Shown here: positions 10,401 to 21,240 of the stretch, piece by piece
How the letters are laid out: the number at the start of each line of letters is the position of its first letter
Numbering within the stretch: the first letter of the stretch is position 1
Assembly (NCBI RefSeq): GCF_036711975.1
Contig: NC_091966.1
Coordinates: forward strand, 2,115,501-2,179,500
DNA: 64,000 nucleotides
Reading direction: 5' to 3'
DNA from: Onthophagus taurus
Lineage: Eukaryota > Arthropoda > Insecta > Coleoptera > Scarabaeidae
The notes under the pieces: generated by a model
The model's database searches: none
What the model saw: the letters and a program-made list of their open reading frames with translations, nothing else
What the model was told of the DNA's origin: nothing
Made by a program: the position numbers and the translations under genes

Positions 10401-12240
10401 CATTTCTAACTCTTTCCATAAACCCAATCATCTTTTCTTGTCTTAACACTTGGCTTGGTCATCATCTTTTGACCTTTGTTTATGTTGTTATGTATCCTAT
10501 GTAACCTCATGTTCTGAAACTAAACTCTGAAATTGAAATTTCATGTTTTGAAATTAAAGTTTCGTTTTCTGATGTTAAACTTGAAAAGGTGCAATCAATA
10601 TATTGCAGTGCTTCAGTCGCTAGCGATTTCGGTTAAACTTAAAGTAAAGAGTGTGTGATTTCGCCTGATTAAGTCGACGTTTAGGATTAATACCACATCA
10701 ACCAAAATTTGTAAACACGTACTGCGGCGTCTCAGTTGCAAACTATCTCTGCTAAACTAATGTGGTGAACTTAGAACCTCGCCTGATAGAGCCAAAAACA
10801 GCCGAAACAGTGAAATTAATACTAAGAAAAAACTTGTTAACACATACGGCAATATCTTGGCGGAATAAATCTATAAATATTAAGGTTTTAAATATTCATC
10901 AGAAAAAGGAAGTAAAAATATTTACCTGTTGAGAATAAAAACATTGTCTTCATAATTAACACTGAATTTCACATGAATTTCTAATTCAATCCTTAAAAAC
11001 ACTGTAATACATATTAAGACAAATTTTCCATGTAAACCTTGTTTACTGAAAAATTTTTAATATTATTAAGTTTCTATTAAAAGTATGCAACCCTTATAAC
11101 AGAACTAATTTCAATTAATTTATTCAATTAATTCATAAATCATTATAGAGGCAACACGAACTAAAGCAACCCAAACAAATTCATTGAATAACAATAAGAT
11201 CTACAAACAATGATAATGATATTGTTAATTTTATTTGTGTACAATTTTTATTTTTATTGGTTTTTACTTAATGTTTGAAGGTCAGGTTCCGGATCTGAGT
11301 CATAAAACAAGTTTAACTAATTAAAATTCAAACAAGCATTTTACGTTATAAAATCATTTTGATAAAATACGTAATAATGCTGCAAATAAAAAAGGCATGC
11401 ACTATGAACCATTTAATCTAATAAAAAAAAATCGCGATATGAAACTGTTTAAAAAGATAAGGTGCGTCGGTTTCAATGGAATCAATTCTCATCAATTATA
11501 CACAAAGTGAACGCAACCATTTGTTGCACTTCAATCAATATGAACCAGGAATTTCTCAATATGTTTGGAAAATTCAAGGAGACCGCTGAAGAAGCAATGA
11601 AGTCGAATCAAAACTTTGAAAAATTTGGAGAGTACAGCAAAAAAATCCAAGTAACTTTTTTGGAGAGTGTTGCTGAAGTATCAAGAAAAGGAGGAGATGG
11701 TAAGTTTAAATATACTTACTGGGTCGCTTGTAATAGCTGCGGAAACTTCGCTCTCCTCCGGCCATGGTCTCTTTTCGAAATAATCTTCTGTTAGCTTCGG
11801 CCAGTGAACTTCGTACAAATTTTGAAGTTCAAAAACTGATCCCTCGCTGATCGCATTTCGAAAATAAGTCAAGAAATTCTTCACGACATCGGGCATCTTA
11901 TAATTCGCCGTACGATTGAAATCGGCATCCCCGGCTGATTCGGCCCCGTGGCCCCCATAATCGCTCTCATAGTCGTAGTTGTAATTCTGTACAAAATTGT
12001 CAAAATAGACAAGTGAAATTAAGATTTATCGACAGAAGAGAACATTTTAACGCGAAAATAATAAGTTTTATGGGATTAGTCCATGCAAAACACGTCGGTA
12101 CGTATCTAATTAAAAAGGTCGGCTTTTTTGAGGTTATGTTTCACATGCGGTTAAAAAATCAAACGGGGATAATTGAAATTAATTGAATAGTGTTCGAAAA
12201 TGTAAGACATTACACTTACCGAATCGCTTTCTTCGTACAT
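4481..12240 (-). CDS. eIF3L: Eukaryotic translation initiation factor 3 subunit L
   Basis: eIF3L is a PCI-type scaffold subunit of the eIF3 complex, which binds the 40S ribosome in the cytoplasm. Four exons are supported: 12240-12220 (MYEESDS), 11986-11720, 5883-4666 and 4615-4481. All junctions have GT/AG ends and keep frame, giving 1641 nt or 546 residues (human about 564). Landmarks are MPDVVKNFL and WPKLTEDYF in exon 2, [18 protein letters not shown] opening exon 3, [20 protein letters not shown] in the helical-repeat region and [20 protein letters not shown] in exon 4, where the winged-helix end lies. The Tyr/Asp-rich N-terminus is typical of the family. Intron 2 is 5.8 kb and full of transposons. 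A start 408 bp from iPLA2 suggests a shared promoter region. Confidence 0.95.
5884..7079. other. eIF3L intron 2, proximal part: no gene recognised
   Basis: The stretch has two minus-strand open runs (6277-6492 and 6545-6889) with no family signature, and no paired inverted-repeat ends were found. It may be an old transposon remnant. The composition between 6170 and 6500 is slightly less AT-rich than the flanks. Confidence 0.4.
7080..7905. mobile_element. Non-coding foldback element (long-inverted-repeat MITE)
   Basis: The ends CAGGTGTGTCAAATGTCTGG and its complement (CCAGACATTTGACACAAACTG) are flanked by TA. The inverted arms are about 350 bp each (7080-7433 and 7535-7905), so only about 100 bp is unique in the centre. 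No transposase is present, so it must be mobilised in trans. It lies in eIF3L intron 2. The ends begin CAG and target TA, like the other long-inverted-repeat elements in this window. Confidence 0.8.
8120..10177 (+). mobile_element. Copia-type retrotransposon remnant
   Basis: Plus-strand coding fragments occur in the Gag-protease-integrase order: a UBN2-type Gag block ([30 protein letters not shown], 8570-8780), a CCHC zinc knuckle ([15 protein letters not shown], about 8836-8882), a protease motif ([11 protein letters not shown], about 8990-9020) and integrase pieces ([12 protein letters not shown] at about 9405, [10 protein letters not shown] at about 9665). Reverse transcriptase and RNase H are absent and frameshifts are many. 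The flanks at 8120-8210 and 10090-10177 are related, but as inverted rather than direct repeats. TGTTGC and CAACA sit at the outer limits. Confidence 0.7.
10178..11539. other. eIF3L intron 2, distal part: no gene recognised
   Basis: No reading frame, RNA gene or paired transposon ends could be supported. The part around 10200-10560 is CT-rich and the part around 10600-10870 is less AT-rich; both could be old LTR or MITE debris. Confidence 0.35.
11540..11699 (+). CDS. Orphan 5' coding exon inside eIF3L intron 2
   Basis: An ATG at 11540 opens 53 codons plus one base ([20 protein letters not shown] at the start) and ends at a strong donor, ATG|GTAAGT. Phase 1 would join in frame to the iPLA2 exon at 12746, so this could be an alternative first exon of that gene. 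A much shorter exon at 12648 fits the same junction better. The peptide is helical and charged and is not recognised as part of iPLA2. Its donor faces the eIF3L exon-2 donor on the other strand across 8 bp. Confidence 0.3.
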
Positions 12241-12647
12241 TTCCGTAATTTTCCTTAAATTACACCACAAACTACTTTGACAAGTTAGCAATCAATATGG
12301 TTGACTTAACCTAGAAACAAACCGGACTCTAGCGGGCGTTTTTTAATTAAACTTATTTTTTTTTAAATTTAATAATTCAAATTTATTTTTATTATATTTG
12401 TTATTATTTTAATGTATTAATGTATTCTGAACGTTATTTGAACTTAATAATTTTGTGGATTTTTTATTTTATTTAAAACGATAACAATCTGGAATGATTG
12501 GTTTGAAACTTGGCTAAACTTGACTTGAATTGTAAAAAGCAAGAAGGGAGACACTTTTTTTATACTTCTTGGTTATTACAACACTACCCTTAAATAAATC
12601 TTGCCTAATACATTTATTACACCTTATTATTGGGTCTAAACTATAAA
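12241..12647. promoter_or_regulatory. Divergent promoter interval eIF3L / iPLA2-VIA
   Basis: The 407 bp separate the initiator codons of two head-to-head housekeeping genes. The sequence is very AT-rich after 12340. No TATA box or named element can be assigned with confidence. Bidirectional use is inferred from the layout only. Confidence 0.5.
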
Positions 12648-15600
12648 ATGTTTAACCGTAAGTAAATCTGAAAATACATAATTAAAATTGAGGTTATTCC
12701 CCCTCTTTTATGACAGTTTTTTTTATTTAAAATTATTTTTTGTAGTGCTACGAAGTTTACTTCCCACTGAATCTCCACCTACTAAAGTACTAGATGTTAA
12801 ACCTGATGTTTATGCGGAAAGACACCCTATTTGCCGTGAGGATAGTCTCGTTCTTTACGCACCAAATAGCACAAAAGGGGAGAAGTCAAAATTTGAGATT
12901 GTTTTGCATAAACCTTACACAGAAAGTTTACATCAAGCATTTAGGTAAAACACATTTTATTTTTAGTTTAATCTATTTTATGGGTTAAAAAAATTATTAT
13001 GTTATAGTTTATTTCGTGCAGAAGAACAAGCTGATGCCGAAGAACGTTTCATTTACCTTAAAGATAAACTCCCAAAGTTTATAGAAATCGCTAAAGAGAT
13101 GGGAAATTCCCATGGTTTACAAAAAATTTGTGATGTAATTGCAGAACATCCATCGTGGACCATGGCACATATGGCCGCCCATTTCGCGCTTTACGATACT
13201 TTTAATAACGATATTATTAATAGTTATTTAAACAGCTCTGACGCAGCTACAGGAATGTCACCTTTACAAGTTGCTATAACCACAAATAATCTAAAAACTG
13301 TACAAATTTTGATACAATCAAAATGTTCTTTGGAACATGTCGATCATGATTCAAATACTGTTTATCATTTTGCTGCAAATAGTTGTAAGGAAATTATTAC
13401 AGCTCTTTCGCAAGATTCCCCCCCGCGTTGTTTAAACGGAAAAAATAAATTGGGTTATACCCCTTTGCATTTGGCTTGTTTGGCCGATAAGCCTGATTGT
13501 GTTAAAGCACTTTTACTTGCTGGGGCTGATGTAAATATAGCAGCCAGTCAAGAAGGACCCGAAGGCGAAGGGAATAATATTCCCGGATACGTCGGTCATT
13601 ATTTGCAAAATAACCCCAATACACTTTCGAATCAAGATATGAAAAATGGGGGAACCCCCCTACACTGGGCGATATCTCGACCAGTCATTGACGCATTAGT
13701 TGATGTTAATTGCTTAATAAACGCCGTGAATTTTCAAAATCGAACCGCATTACATGTGATGATCTTACAAAAAAAATTGGAATGTGTTGTTGCTTTATTA
13801 AGTAGAGGGGCGGAAACTAACATTAGAGATTGCGACGGAAATACTCCTTTACATTTGGCTGTTAACACGGGAAATAACTCGATTATTCAATGTTTAATTA
13901 TTTTTGGGGCTGATTTAGACGCGTTGAATTACAAAGGCGAAACTCCGCGACATTTAGCTGCAAGAAGTAATAATTCAAGGGGATTGTATTGTTTGCATGC
14001 TGTTGGGGCGAGTAGATGTACCCCCGATGTTTCTAATTGCGTAATTGGTTGTAAACATAACGGAGATTATAATGGGGAACCACCACCAAGCATTTTTGGC
14101 CCCACAAATCGTGATTTATTAAACGACATGTTATCTGTAGCTGCGATGCATACTGCTTCGGAGAAACACGGAGATAATCTCCCAAAAAAAGGACGTTTAC
14201 TTTGTTTAGATGGAGGTGGAATTCGTGGATTAATCCTAATTCAAATGCTTTTGGAATTAGAAGCCGCTATCGGGGGACCAATTAACAACTGCTTTGATTG
14301 GATCACTGGAACTAGTACGGGAGGGATTCTCGCGTTGGGTTTAGCCGCTGGAAAAACTTTGAAAGAGTGTCACTGTTTGTATTTCCGATTAAAAGACCAA
14401 ACGTTTATCGGCATTCGTCCATATCCAAGCGAACCCCTTGAAAGCATGTTAAAGGAATGTTTGGGTTCTGACTCGGTTATGACCGATATTAAACAACCGA
14501 AACTTTTAATTCCCGGAGTTTTAGCCGATCGAAAACCGGTCGAGCTACATTTATTTAGAAATTATGAGAGTCCGAGTGAAATTTTGGGCGTCAATTATAA
14601 TTCTCCTTATGAATTACCTAAACCACCTGAAGAAACTTTATTATGGCATGTTGCAAGGGCCACCGGTGCAGCTCCTACTTATTTTAGGTAAAATTGTGTT
14701 ATGTTTTGTCATCTATTTGACATAAAATATAATGTAATTGAGTTATTTTTCATATTGATACATAACATAAAATACTCATGTGAAATTAATACATTTAAAG
14801 TATATTCCTTACCACGAGAAATTGTATGGAATAAAATTTTGGCCGTAGGGCTTAGATTAAAGCATTTTTTTAAAGGCTAGGCAACCAAATATAATTACTA
14901 AATCCGAGAATCATGTTGTGGCGCTTTATCAATTACAATTTTTGATATTTTTACTAATTAAGCCGAGGCTCAGTGATTAATATCGTATCAATCTGAAACT
15001 GGTCATTATATTGTGGAGCAAACGACATCGGCATAATCAGGCTATGTCGTAAAATCTCCTTCCTAAGTTTAATCGAAATCGCTTGCAACCAAAACGTTCC
15101 ATAATGATGATTACTTTTGGGTTGCACTATATTAATTGTATAGCCTCGGCATCATCAACTGCAATTTTTGATTTTTTCACTAACTAAGCCGAGTCTCAAT
15201 GATTAATATCGCATCAACCTGAAATTGGTCATCACATTGTGGAGCCTCTGCCGCAAAGGACATAGGCATAATCAGGCTATGTCATAAAATCCTCCATCCT
15301 AAGTTTAGTCGATGTCGCTTGCAGCCGAGACGTTCTAATATGATGATTACTTTTGGGTTGATTAATTGAATAGCCTCAGCATGATGCAATTTTTGATCTT
15401 TTCACTAATTAGCCGAGACTCAGGGATTAATATCGTATCAACCTGAAACTGGTCATCATATTGTGGAGCAAACGACATCGGCATAATCAGGCTATGTCAT
15501 AAAATCTCCATCCTAATATTAGTCGAAGTCGCTTGCAGCCAAGACGTTCCAATATGATGATTACTTTTGGGTTGAACAATATTAATTGTATAGCCTCGGC

Positions 15601-18600
15601 ATTATCAAATACAATTATTGATCTTTTCACTAATTAGCTGAGACTCAGTGATTAACCCATTTACGGCCACGGTAGAAAATAATTGTAAACTTTAGAAAAA
15701 AATTATTGTTTATTGCAAAAAATACACTGTTGGAAATAATTCACGAGCACACCCTATATAATCTGAACGCGTGAAGATAAATCCATAATATTTGCGGAGC
15801 ACAAAGGTTTACTGTAGACGAGTTTATTCAGCGAGTTTCGAGTTGTTCTGTCGCGGCATTGTTGACTTAGCTGCCCTTCCAAGTGGAACATTCCGTCGCT
15901 ATGGAGACAGAAGTGGGTGGAAAATACCGGTCGTTTTTAGTGTGGTGTGAGCGACTACATTGTTATCGTACTCTGTGCGCAATGGATGGGCGATCGCGTT
16001 ACTTAACACTTTGCTCGCGAGTTTGAGCGAGGAATGGATGTGGGTATGCACATTCAGGGTGTATCGTTCCGTGAAATTGTGCGTCGTCTCGAGTGGTCGT
16101 TATCGGCAGTGCAACGGGCTTGGCGAGAATGGTCTGAGGTAGGACATAGGTACCTTTAGCCGCGGCCCGGACGGCCCTGCGCGACCCCAGCACACGAGGA
16201 TCGCGCTCTTGTGCTCAGCGCTTTAGCGTCGTGTGCGTCCTCCTCAAGGCAACTTGGAGCTGTTTCGCCACCGGCAGGGGAAGGCGTACTCACTACGCGA
16301 ACTTTATGGCGGCGTTTGGTAGATAGTGGACTGCGCGCGCGTTGTGCGATACAGCGAATTCCAGTAACACCCGAGCACCGCAGCATACGTCACGAGCGGG
16401 TTGACGCTAGGCATTAGTGGGTTGCCGAGTAGAGGGACATTTTGTTTTCCGACGAATCAAGATTCGAATTGAGCACCGGTAATGCGCAAATTTTAGTTCG
16501 TCGGAGACGTGGTGATTGTCTACTCAAGCAGTGCGTACAAGAACGCCCTATCCACTAACAACCGAGCATTATGGTATGAGGTGCGATTACACATGGTGGA
16601 TGTATACGTCTGCTGCGTGTATAGCAGACCATGACGGGTTAACGATACCTAGATGAGGTGCTACGGTCCGTTGTACTTCCCTACGTTCGGCGGTGCCCAG
16701 GTCTACTGAACATACACGACTACGTCCGACCGCACATCGGGCGTGTTGTACAGATCTTTGTGGAAGAGCACCGTATACGAATGCTTCCATGGCCAGCTTG
16801 TTTTCCGGATCTGAATCAGATCGAACATGTTTGGGACATGGCTGGTCGGAGACTTCAACGTTATCCGGCTTCCCAGGCTAACGTTGAGGAGTTATGGAGA
16901 CGAGTTGAGGTGGCATGGTTGGCCATCCCTCTCGCTACAATACAGCGGCTTATAGACTCCATACCACGTCGTGTAGCGATGGTACGCGAAGCTCACGGGG
17001 GATACTCTTGTTATTGATGTTTCTCCTACTACTTTAGTACTACTTCCATACCAAATTTGATTACGCTAGACACACGCGTTCAAATTATACAGGGTATGCT
17101 CGTGAATTATTTCCAACAGTGTATGTTAACTAAGACGATTCGGCATATATCAAATCAAAAAAAAAATTGGGTATATGAAAAAGATGATGGTGCGTAAACG
17201 AACCTTTGGCTAAACATATGTATATTTACTTGTGGTAATCCTCAAAACATTTTATAATATGTAAATGTACTTTACACTTCGCACAAATATAAATAGTATG
17301 AGTTTTACACAATTTACAACAACGTCTGGCTTTATTAACTTCTTCCTTAATGGTATGACCCACGTTATCAATACGATCTTCTGCAGGAACGGTACCTCCA
17401 AATGATGGATTCATATTATTACCTGCATTATCATCTTCCGCCTTCATCAGACGTACGGCAATGTATGACTTGAGCGTCATTTTATAATTATTTGTCTAGA
17501 AAATTTACAAACAACGGCCACCACCACTTTTTGCCTCCCACATTTATTATATAGTTGAAAATTCCATTATCACGTAAGTCTACGCCTCCCATATATTTGT
17601 TATACTCAGAGATTATATTTGGTTGAGGAATCATAACGACTTTCCGCTCTCTTCGGTCGTCAATCGTCTAGCGGTGGTCAAAGGTTGCACACTAAAGTTA
17701 TTGCTAATAATGGTAACTACTGAATTGTCGTTCCATCTAGTCAAGAATATTTTTGTCTCTTCGTCAAATACGGAATCATAATTACCTTGTTTCTTTTTCG
17801 AAATATCTTTGATACTTTCTAAAGGACATTTAGCTGTTCGATTATCTCTTATGGTTTCCGTAGCGTAAAAGTCCTTTTCATTCAAAAATTTCAATAACTT
17901 GTACGAAGAGAAAAAGTTGTCAAAATATATCCGATGATTTTGTTTGGTTTTTACGATCTTTAGCAAATCAACAACAACTTGGCCTCCTAAGCCAAGTTCT
18001 GATTTTTCTCTTGATGTGTTTGTCCCTTCATATGGAGCAAATTGAAATAAATATCCATCCGAAGACGACAGGCACCAAACCTTGAACTCGAATCGCACGG
18101 GCTTCCCTGTTATAAACATTTTGCAACAATGTCTTCCAAAATAACACATCATCTGTCTGGACTTGTATTCCCAGGTGAAATATACGTATCTGGCCAATGG
18201 TGCATTTATGTACCACCGAGTTTAGCGTAATTTTTTATAAAGAAAATCACAAAACATTTCCAAACTAATGCACTAATAGCAACATATAAAGATTTGAGTT
18301 TGCGAATATCCACGTAGAAAAATTAAAATCAAAATTAGTAACAATTTATATAATATATGTCTAAATTTGTGAAATTTTAACTGATACCATAGCATTAAGT
18401 CATAATATTAGAAGAATATAAATTATCGTTAAAAATAACCTAATCTTTTAAGTAACTTTTCATCCTAGAATGAAAAGTGTGTTGTCAATAATAAGTGAAA
18501 AAGTGGTGCGTTAACACCCACTGTCCATCCTAAGTGTAGTCGAAGTTGTTTGCAGCCGAGACGTTCCAATATGATGATTACTTTTGAGTTGACCAATATT

Positions 18601-19870
18601 AATTGTATAGCCTCGACATGATCAACTGCAATTTTTGATCTTTTCACTCATTAGCCAAGACTCAGTAATTAATATCGTATCAACCTGAAACTGGTCATCA
18701 TATTGTGGAGCAAACGACATCGGCATAATCAGGCTGTCATAAAATCTCCATCCTAAGTTTAGTCGAGGTCGCTTGCAGCCGAGACGTTCCAATATGATGA
18801 TTACTTTTGGGTTGAACAATATTAATTGTTCGGCCACAAGCAACCTCGGTTTTATAAGGTAAATTTGTAGACTAATTAAGCCGAGGTTGCTTACAGCCGT
18901 GGCTCAATGTAACTTTATCAAATAGAGCTGATATTTTCATTGATTAAGGCCCACTTTTACCATCCTCCTGATAAACTATCTAGAGGGTAGTTGCCATGGT
19001 TACGGCGGTTTTAAGCGCTCTCATTGGCTAAGAACTGGATTTATCTATCGGATAAATTTATCAGGAGGTGGTAAAAGTGGGCCTAAGCCGAGGTTGCTTG
19101 CAGTTGAGACTCAGTGATTAACATTATATCAACCTCAAATTAATCATCATATTTCGAAATCGATGAGTCATTTACGTTTCTCGTGGTAAGAATATCATTA
19201 TAGTTTTCAAATTAATTTAATTTTATTCCCCCATCATTTTTTTAACCATAATAAACTTCATGTCCTTATTAAAAATGTGTTTTAGAATTTTTATGTCAAC
19301 CGAGATGAATAAAAATTAAATAATTATTGTTCACAGAGCTTTTGATAGATTCCTAGATGGTGGTTTAATCGCGAATAATCCAACGTTGGACGCCCTAACG
19401 GAAATTCACGAATACAACTTGGCGTTAAGAGCGAAACATCGTACAAGCGAAGAATGTCCCGTACATATCGTTGTTAGTTTAGGGACGGGTCTTATTCCGG
19501 TTACGGAATCAAACGTTTCTAGAATGTTACCTGAAAATATTTGGGAAGGAGCTAAATTGGTTTTTGGTTTGCCAGCGTTAGCATCTTTGCTCGTTGATCA
19601 GGTAATAAAAATAAACAAATTTTTATCAATATAATACAATAAAAATTTTAGGCTACTGCGACTGACGGAAGAGTTGTGGATAGAGCAAGAGCTTGGTGCT
19701 CTTCTTTGGGAATCCCCTACTTCAGGTTTAGCCCGCAATTGTCTGAGGACGTCGCCATGGATGAAAAATCCGACGAAAGATTATGTAAAATGTTATGGGA
19801 AACGAAAGCCTACATGTACGCAAATATGGCTTCAGTAAGAGAAGTTGCAAATCTACTTACACGGGAGTAA
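12648..19870 (+). CDS. iPLA2-VIA: Calcium-independent phospholipase A2, group VI (iPLA2-VIA / PLA2G6)
   Basis: The enzyme hydrolyses the sn-2 acyl chain of glycerophospholipids and takes part in membrane remodelling. Exons are 12648-12657 (10 nt, MFN plus one base), 12746-12944, 13008-14687, 19337-19601 and 19652-19870. The total of 2373 nt encodes 790 residues (human 806). After an N-terminal domain come ankyrin repeats ([38 protein letters not shown]), then the patatin domain: oxyanion-hole loop DGGGIRG at about 471, nucleophile motif GTSTG with Ser506, and the catalytic Asp in LDGGL at 637. All catalytic residues are present. The 4.6-kb fourth intron holds a tandem repeat, Tc1 and piggyBac copies. 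Exon 1 is the least certain part; the orphan exon at 11540-11699 is phase-compatible as an alternative. Confidence 0.93.
14880..15656. repeat. 225-bp tandem repeat, left part of a split array
   Basis: The motif GATTAATATCG recurs at 14975, 15201, 15425 and (degenerate) 15650, giving a 224-226-bp period over three and a bit units. Each unit also carries GGCATAATCAGGCTATGTC and a GATGATTACTTTTGGGTTG segment. The same units reappear at 18520-18835, beyond Tc1 and piggyBac insertions. Confidence 0.8.
15725..17121 (+). mobile_element. Tc1-like element, copy 1
   Basis: Terminal inverted repeats begin CACTGTTGGAAATAATTCAC and are flanked by TA duplications (15723-15724 and 17122-17123). The interior is clearly richer in G and C than the surrounding AT-rich intron. 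A second copy lies at 24795-26226 in the opposite orientation. Length is 1397 bp. Confidence 0.9.
15982..17017 (+). pseudogene. Broken Tc1 transposase (DD34E type)
   Basis: The start is the ATG of MDGRSRYL, homologous to MDERSRYLSEFGRGM in the second copy. A helix-turn-helix segment ([19 protein letters not shown]) follows, then frameshifts and stops. From 16658 the frame reopens with the second catalytic Asp in [11 protein letters not shown] and, 34 residues on, the Glu of [12 protein letters not shown], ending [15 protein letters not shown]. The length is not a multiple of three and stops interrupt the middle, so it is inactive. Confidence 0.85.
17226..18216 (-). pseudogene. piggyBac transposase remnant
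   Basis: On the minus strand, 18197-17631 encodes the DDE_Tnp_1_7 core: [38 protein letters not shown] with a catalytic Asp, and [14 protein letters not shown]. The frame continues through [13 protein letters not shown] and [12 protein letters not shown] to about 17510, where it shifts. 17480-17226 is the C-terminal Cys-rich domain ([23 protein letters not shown]). The N-terminal part, including the first catalytic Asp region, is missing. A TTTTCATCCTAGAATGAAAA palindrome at 18457-18476 might be a terminal relic. This is a dead fragment in iPLA2 intron 4. Confidence 0.88.
18515..18840. repeat. 225-bp tandem repeat, right part of the split array
   Basis: About 1.4 units of the repeat seen at 14880-15656 lie here (CATCGGCATAATCAGGCTGT, GCAGCCGAGACGTTCCAATA), in the same orientation. 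The array therefore continues on the far side of the Tc1 and piggyBac material. Confidence 0.75.
18948..19083. mobile_element. 136-bp MITE with TAA target duplication
   Basis: Inverted ends GGCCCACTTTTACC and GGTAAAAGTGGGCC enclose a 136-bp non-coding unit flanked by TAA on both sides (18945-18947 and 19084-19086). A 3-bp TWA duplication is the mark of PIF/Harbinger-mobilised MITEs. It interrupts sequence related to the 225-bp repeat (AAGCCGAGGTTGCTT on the left, TAAGCCGAGGTTGCTT on the right). Confidence 0.8.
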
Positions 19871-20158
19871 ATGTATTGATTAAAAAACTCCTTTAGAAAA
19901 ATGTTTGTACTCCTTTTAGATTTATCTAGATTTTATATAATTCTAAACTTTATAATAGGGCTCACTATTTATTATTAATTTTGAAATAAATAAATGTATT
20001 TAAACGGTTCCCACAGTTAAAAAAATAAAAAATATTTGTACACTTAATTCAATTTTTAAAAATAATATATTCTAAAAAAATTAATATAAAGTAAGTATAT
20101 CCTAAAATTATAAAACAGCCATTTTATCTCATTTCTTCATCATTTAATTTTTTTATTT

Positions 20159-20719
20159 TCATTTATCTCTTGTTAAGGTACTAGCAGATGATCGAGCTTT
20201 AATCGAAGAATCCCTTGAACTTTTTTCGGTCGAACTACCCTGCGTACTCTGCGATTTCGATTTACTAGAACTCCTAGTATTCTTCGACTCATTTGAATCC
20301 GTCGAATTCGATAACCGATAAGTTTCCTTAGACATCTTGGACGCTTTCGAATAATCTGAAGAAAACGTATCCGTTCGTTCCCCCGATTTAGCTCTAGACG
20401 ACGTTTCCGTTGCCAAATAAACCGTTTTATTCGGGTCGCTAACGCCGTCTTTAGTTATCCTTGATTTCGGCGTATCTTGTGTTTTAACACTTTGAGTCGA
20501 ATTCGATTTCGAACCGCATTCGATATCAGGTCGCGGTTTATCCGGCTTATTCTTCAAACATTTGTAGAGATGATACAAAACGAACGAGACCAAAACTACT
20601 AACATTGCCACACATACTGATGATATCTGAAAGTATATCGCTAGTAAACCGCCTATGAAAAGGAGAATTGTTGATAAACATATACACATAAGTTTACAAA
20701 GAAATATTTGTGGGCACAT
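20159..20719 (-). CDS. Unknown Ser/Thr-rich membrane protein
   Basis: A single-exon 186-residue frame. Residues about 5-55 form two closely spaced hydrophobic segments (MCICLSTILLFIGGLLAIYF and VCVAMLVVLVSFVLYHLY), followed by a Lys/Cys stretch (KCLKNKPDKPRP) and a 120-residue tail very rich in Ser, Thr and Lys (SSSKSKSQSTQGSSTEKSS), with many possible phosphorylation sites. This predicts a membrane anchor with a disordered cytosolic tail. I know no family for it. It is convergent with iPLA2, stop to stop 289 bp. The codon third positions look unconstrained by the host AT bias in the tail, which argues it is a real gene. Confidence 0.6.
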   Translation of the reverse strand: MCPQIFLCKLMCICLSTILLFIGGLLAIYFQISSVCVAMLVVLVSFVLYHLYKCLKNKPDKPRPDIECGSKSNSTQSVKTQDTPKSRITKDGVSDPNKTVYLATETSSRAKSGERTDTFSSDYSKASKMSKETYRLSNSTDSNESKNTRSSSKSKSQSTQGSSTEKSSRDSSIKARSSASTLTRDK

Positions 20720-21240
20720 CTTAAAAAAAAATATTGTAAAAAAAATTTTATAACCTAAATTGATATATTTGAGTGATGGTTTATGATTAAAATGTTTTTT
20801 TAATAGACAAGTTTTTTTAATATACAGGATGTTTACTAAATATGTATTAATAATTTATTAATTTACACAGATATTCTAGATTTGGAGGAAATTCTGATAC
20901 AATTTGAACTCTACTCATCACATCATACTCTGGTTTCTGGAATAAATTCAAGATTGCTAGGACTGATGAACTTACTATGAGATAACTTTTAGCTACTTTG
21001 GAATAACTCAGAATTAACTTGAACTTTTATCAGTTATTTTAGCGAGGTCTCTACGAATATATTATTAATACTGTTGGCAGTATTGGCTTTTACCAACCGT
21101 GGTAAATACTTATACCGGGACTTTCATATTACTCGCAATATATGAATGCAGTAACCATAGTTACGAAACTATTATGCACTTGCACTGTCCCACATAAAAT
21201 TCAACATAGCTTAATAGTACAAGCATTGGGTAGTTTTGTA
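20720..21240. other. Intergenic, nothing recognised
   Basis: There is no open frame of note and no paired repeat ends. ATATACAGGATGTTTACTAA at about 20820 resembles the CAG-starting ends of the mariner-like MITEs in this window but has no partner nearby. Confidence 0.4.

Noticed and set aside
12794-12988. Overlapping frame in iPLA2 exon 2
   Set aside because: Shifted by one base from the conserved frame that continues into the ankyrin region.
16211-16417. Short Arg/Ala-rich frames in the Tc1 copies (also 25590-25952)
   Set aside because: They are open only because the element is GC-rich; they are out of frame with the transposase blocks.
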